Positions 63,595 through 64,000 of a stretch of 64,000 nt of DNA are shown in pieces. Source of the stretch: Rhodobacter sp. 24-YEA-8 (GTDB lineage: Bacteria > Pseudomonadota > Alphaproteobacteria > Rhodobacterales > Rhodobacteraceae); the NCBI RefSeq assembly GCF_900105075.1, contig NZ_FNSK01000001.1:2245001-2309000 (forward strand), in the 5' to 3' direction. Position 1 is the stretch's first letter. Every line of letters begins with the position of its first letter. Position numbers and translations under genes: made by a program. The notes below the pieces were generated by a model that did no database searches, was not told where the DNA came from, and was given only the letters and a program-made list of their open reading frames with translations.

Positions 63595-64000
63595 TTACTC
63601 GCCGATGCCGTTGAGCTGCGAGGGCGAGAGGTTCCACTTTTCGACGATCTTCAGCAGCTCGCCATTCTCAACCAGAGCCTTCACCGCCTCACCGGTTTTC
63701 GCCGTTTCGGCGTCATCCTTGCGCAGATAGACCGAGAAAGGCTCGAAAACGGCGGCGGGCATGGTGAAGACCACATCGAACTTGCCGGGATCTTCCAGCT
63801 CGCGGAAGGCGATCTCGGTATCCTGGGTCACGACATAGGCGGCACGCCCGACCAGCAGCTGCTGGATCGCATCGCTTTGTTTGGGATATTGCTGGATTTT
63901 GGTCGGAGCGAGGCCCGCAGCTTCCAGCTCGGCATTCAGCGCTTCCACCCGGCCGGGATATGAGGTTCCCGATTGCACCGCGACGGTTTTGCCCGCCAGT
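63595..64000 (-). CDS. Amino-acid ABC transporter substrate-binding protein, 5' part outside the window
   Basis: The frame is open to the window edge. It shows the C-terminal half of a family 3 periplasmic binding protein: AGKTVAVQSGTSYPGRVEAL, AIQQLLVGRAAYVVTQDTEIA, then the terminal ALVENGELLKIVEKWNLS. The signal peptide and first lobe lie beyond 64000. The binding lobe seen cannot predict the ligand. It is the first visible gene of the transporter-ureohydrolase-dehydrogenase operon. Confidence 0.93.
   Translation of the reverse strand, partial: LAGKTVAVQSGTSYPGRVEALNAELEAAGLAPTKIQQYPKQSDAIQQLLVGRAAYVVTQDTEIAFRELEDPGKFDVVFTMPAAVFEPFSVYLRKDDAETAKTGEAVKALVENGELLKIVEKWNLSPSQLNGIGE

Overview
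The window is GC-rich DNA from an alphaproteobacterium, most likely the Rhodobacteraceae (Paracoccus/Rhodobacter type). The grounds are the irr | fabA-fabB-fabI arrangement, mreBCD followed directly by the PBP2 and RodA genes, a MoxR-DUF58-DUF4159 cluster, and general-stress genes behind GGAAC-N16-CGTT promoters. The species cannot be fixed from the sequence alone. Three core blocks alternate with two large, heavily decayed accessory regions.

Core block 1 (1-26979) holds the 3' part of leuA, the elongasome operon mreB-mreC-mreD-mrdA-rodA, a 2-hydroxyacid dehydrogenase and a HemJ-like membrane protein. Next comes a cobalamin riboswitch in front of a Rieske oxygenase gene, then a four-gene minus-strand operon (MoxR AAA+ ATPase, DUF58, BatA-like/DUF4159, large membrane protein). 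A small relic island (about 18640-22150) follows, carrying a GTPase-like P-loop protein and a decapitated integrase between 19-bp direct repeats. After it lie a DUF1285 gene, hyi, irr, and the fabA-fabB-fabI genes for unsaturated fatty acid synthesis.

Accessory region A (about 27000-43470) is a wrecked defence or mobile island. It contains a Fic protein, a large DEAD/DEAH helicase cut by an IS21-family element, the C-terminal part of a Rad50/SMC-like ATPase with a CxxC hook, an HNH endonuclease, and a tniQ gene split by an IS3-family element. It continues with tRNA-Arg(UCU), a trbB fragment fused to a transposase fragment, an ArsR-rhodanese regulator with a thioesterase gene, and a second, truncated copy of the same IS3 element. 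Accessory region B (about 43470-50400) is prophage- or satellite-derived: a ClpP-like head protease, a major capsid protein, an AlpA-like excisionase and a tyrosine integrase beside tRNA-Trp, then decayed endolysin and holin genes.

Core block 2 (about 50570-58150) looks like a general-stress cluster: a small membrane peptide, a membrane protein, catalase KatE, an FAD oxidoreductase, a GlsB-type protein, a ferritin-like YciE-type protein, a PRC-barrel protein and a transglutaminase-like protein. Two exact EcfG-type promoters and one near-match support coordinated control. Core block 3 (58600-64000, minus strand) is one catabolic operon: polar amino-acid ABC transporter genes, an arginase-family ureohydrolase, and a dimethylglycine/sarcosine dehydrogenase-like enzyme. 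This suggests uptake and breakdown of a guanidino compound that yields an N-methylated amino acid.
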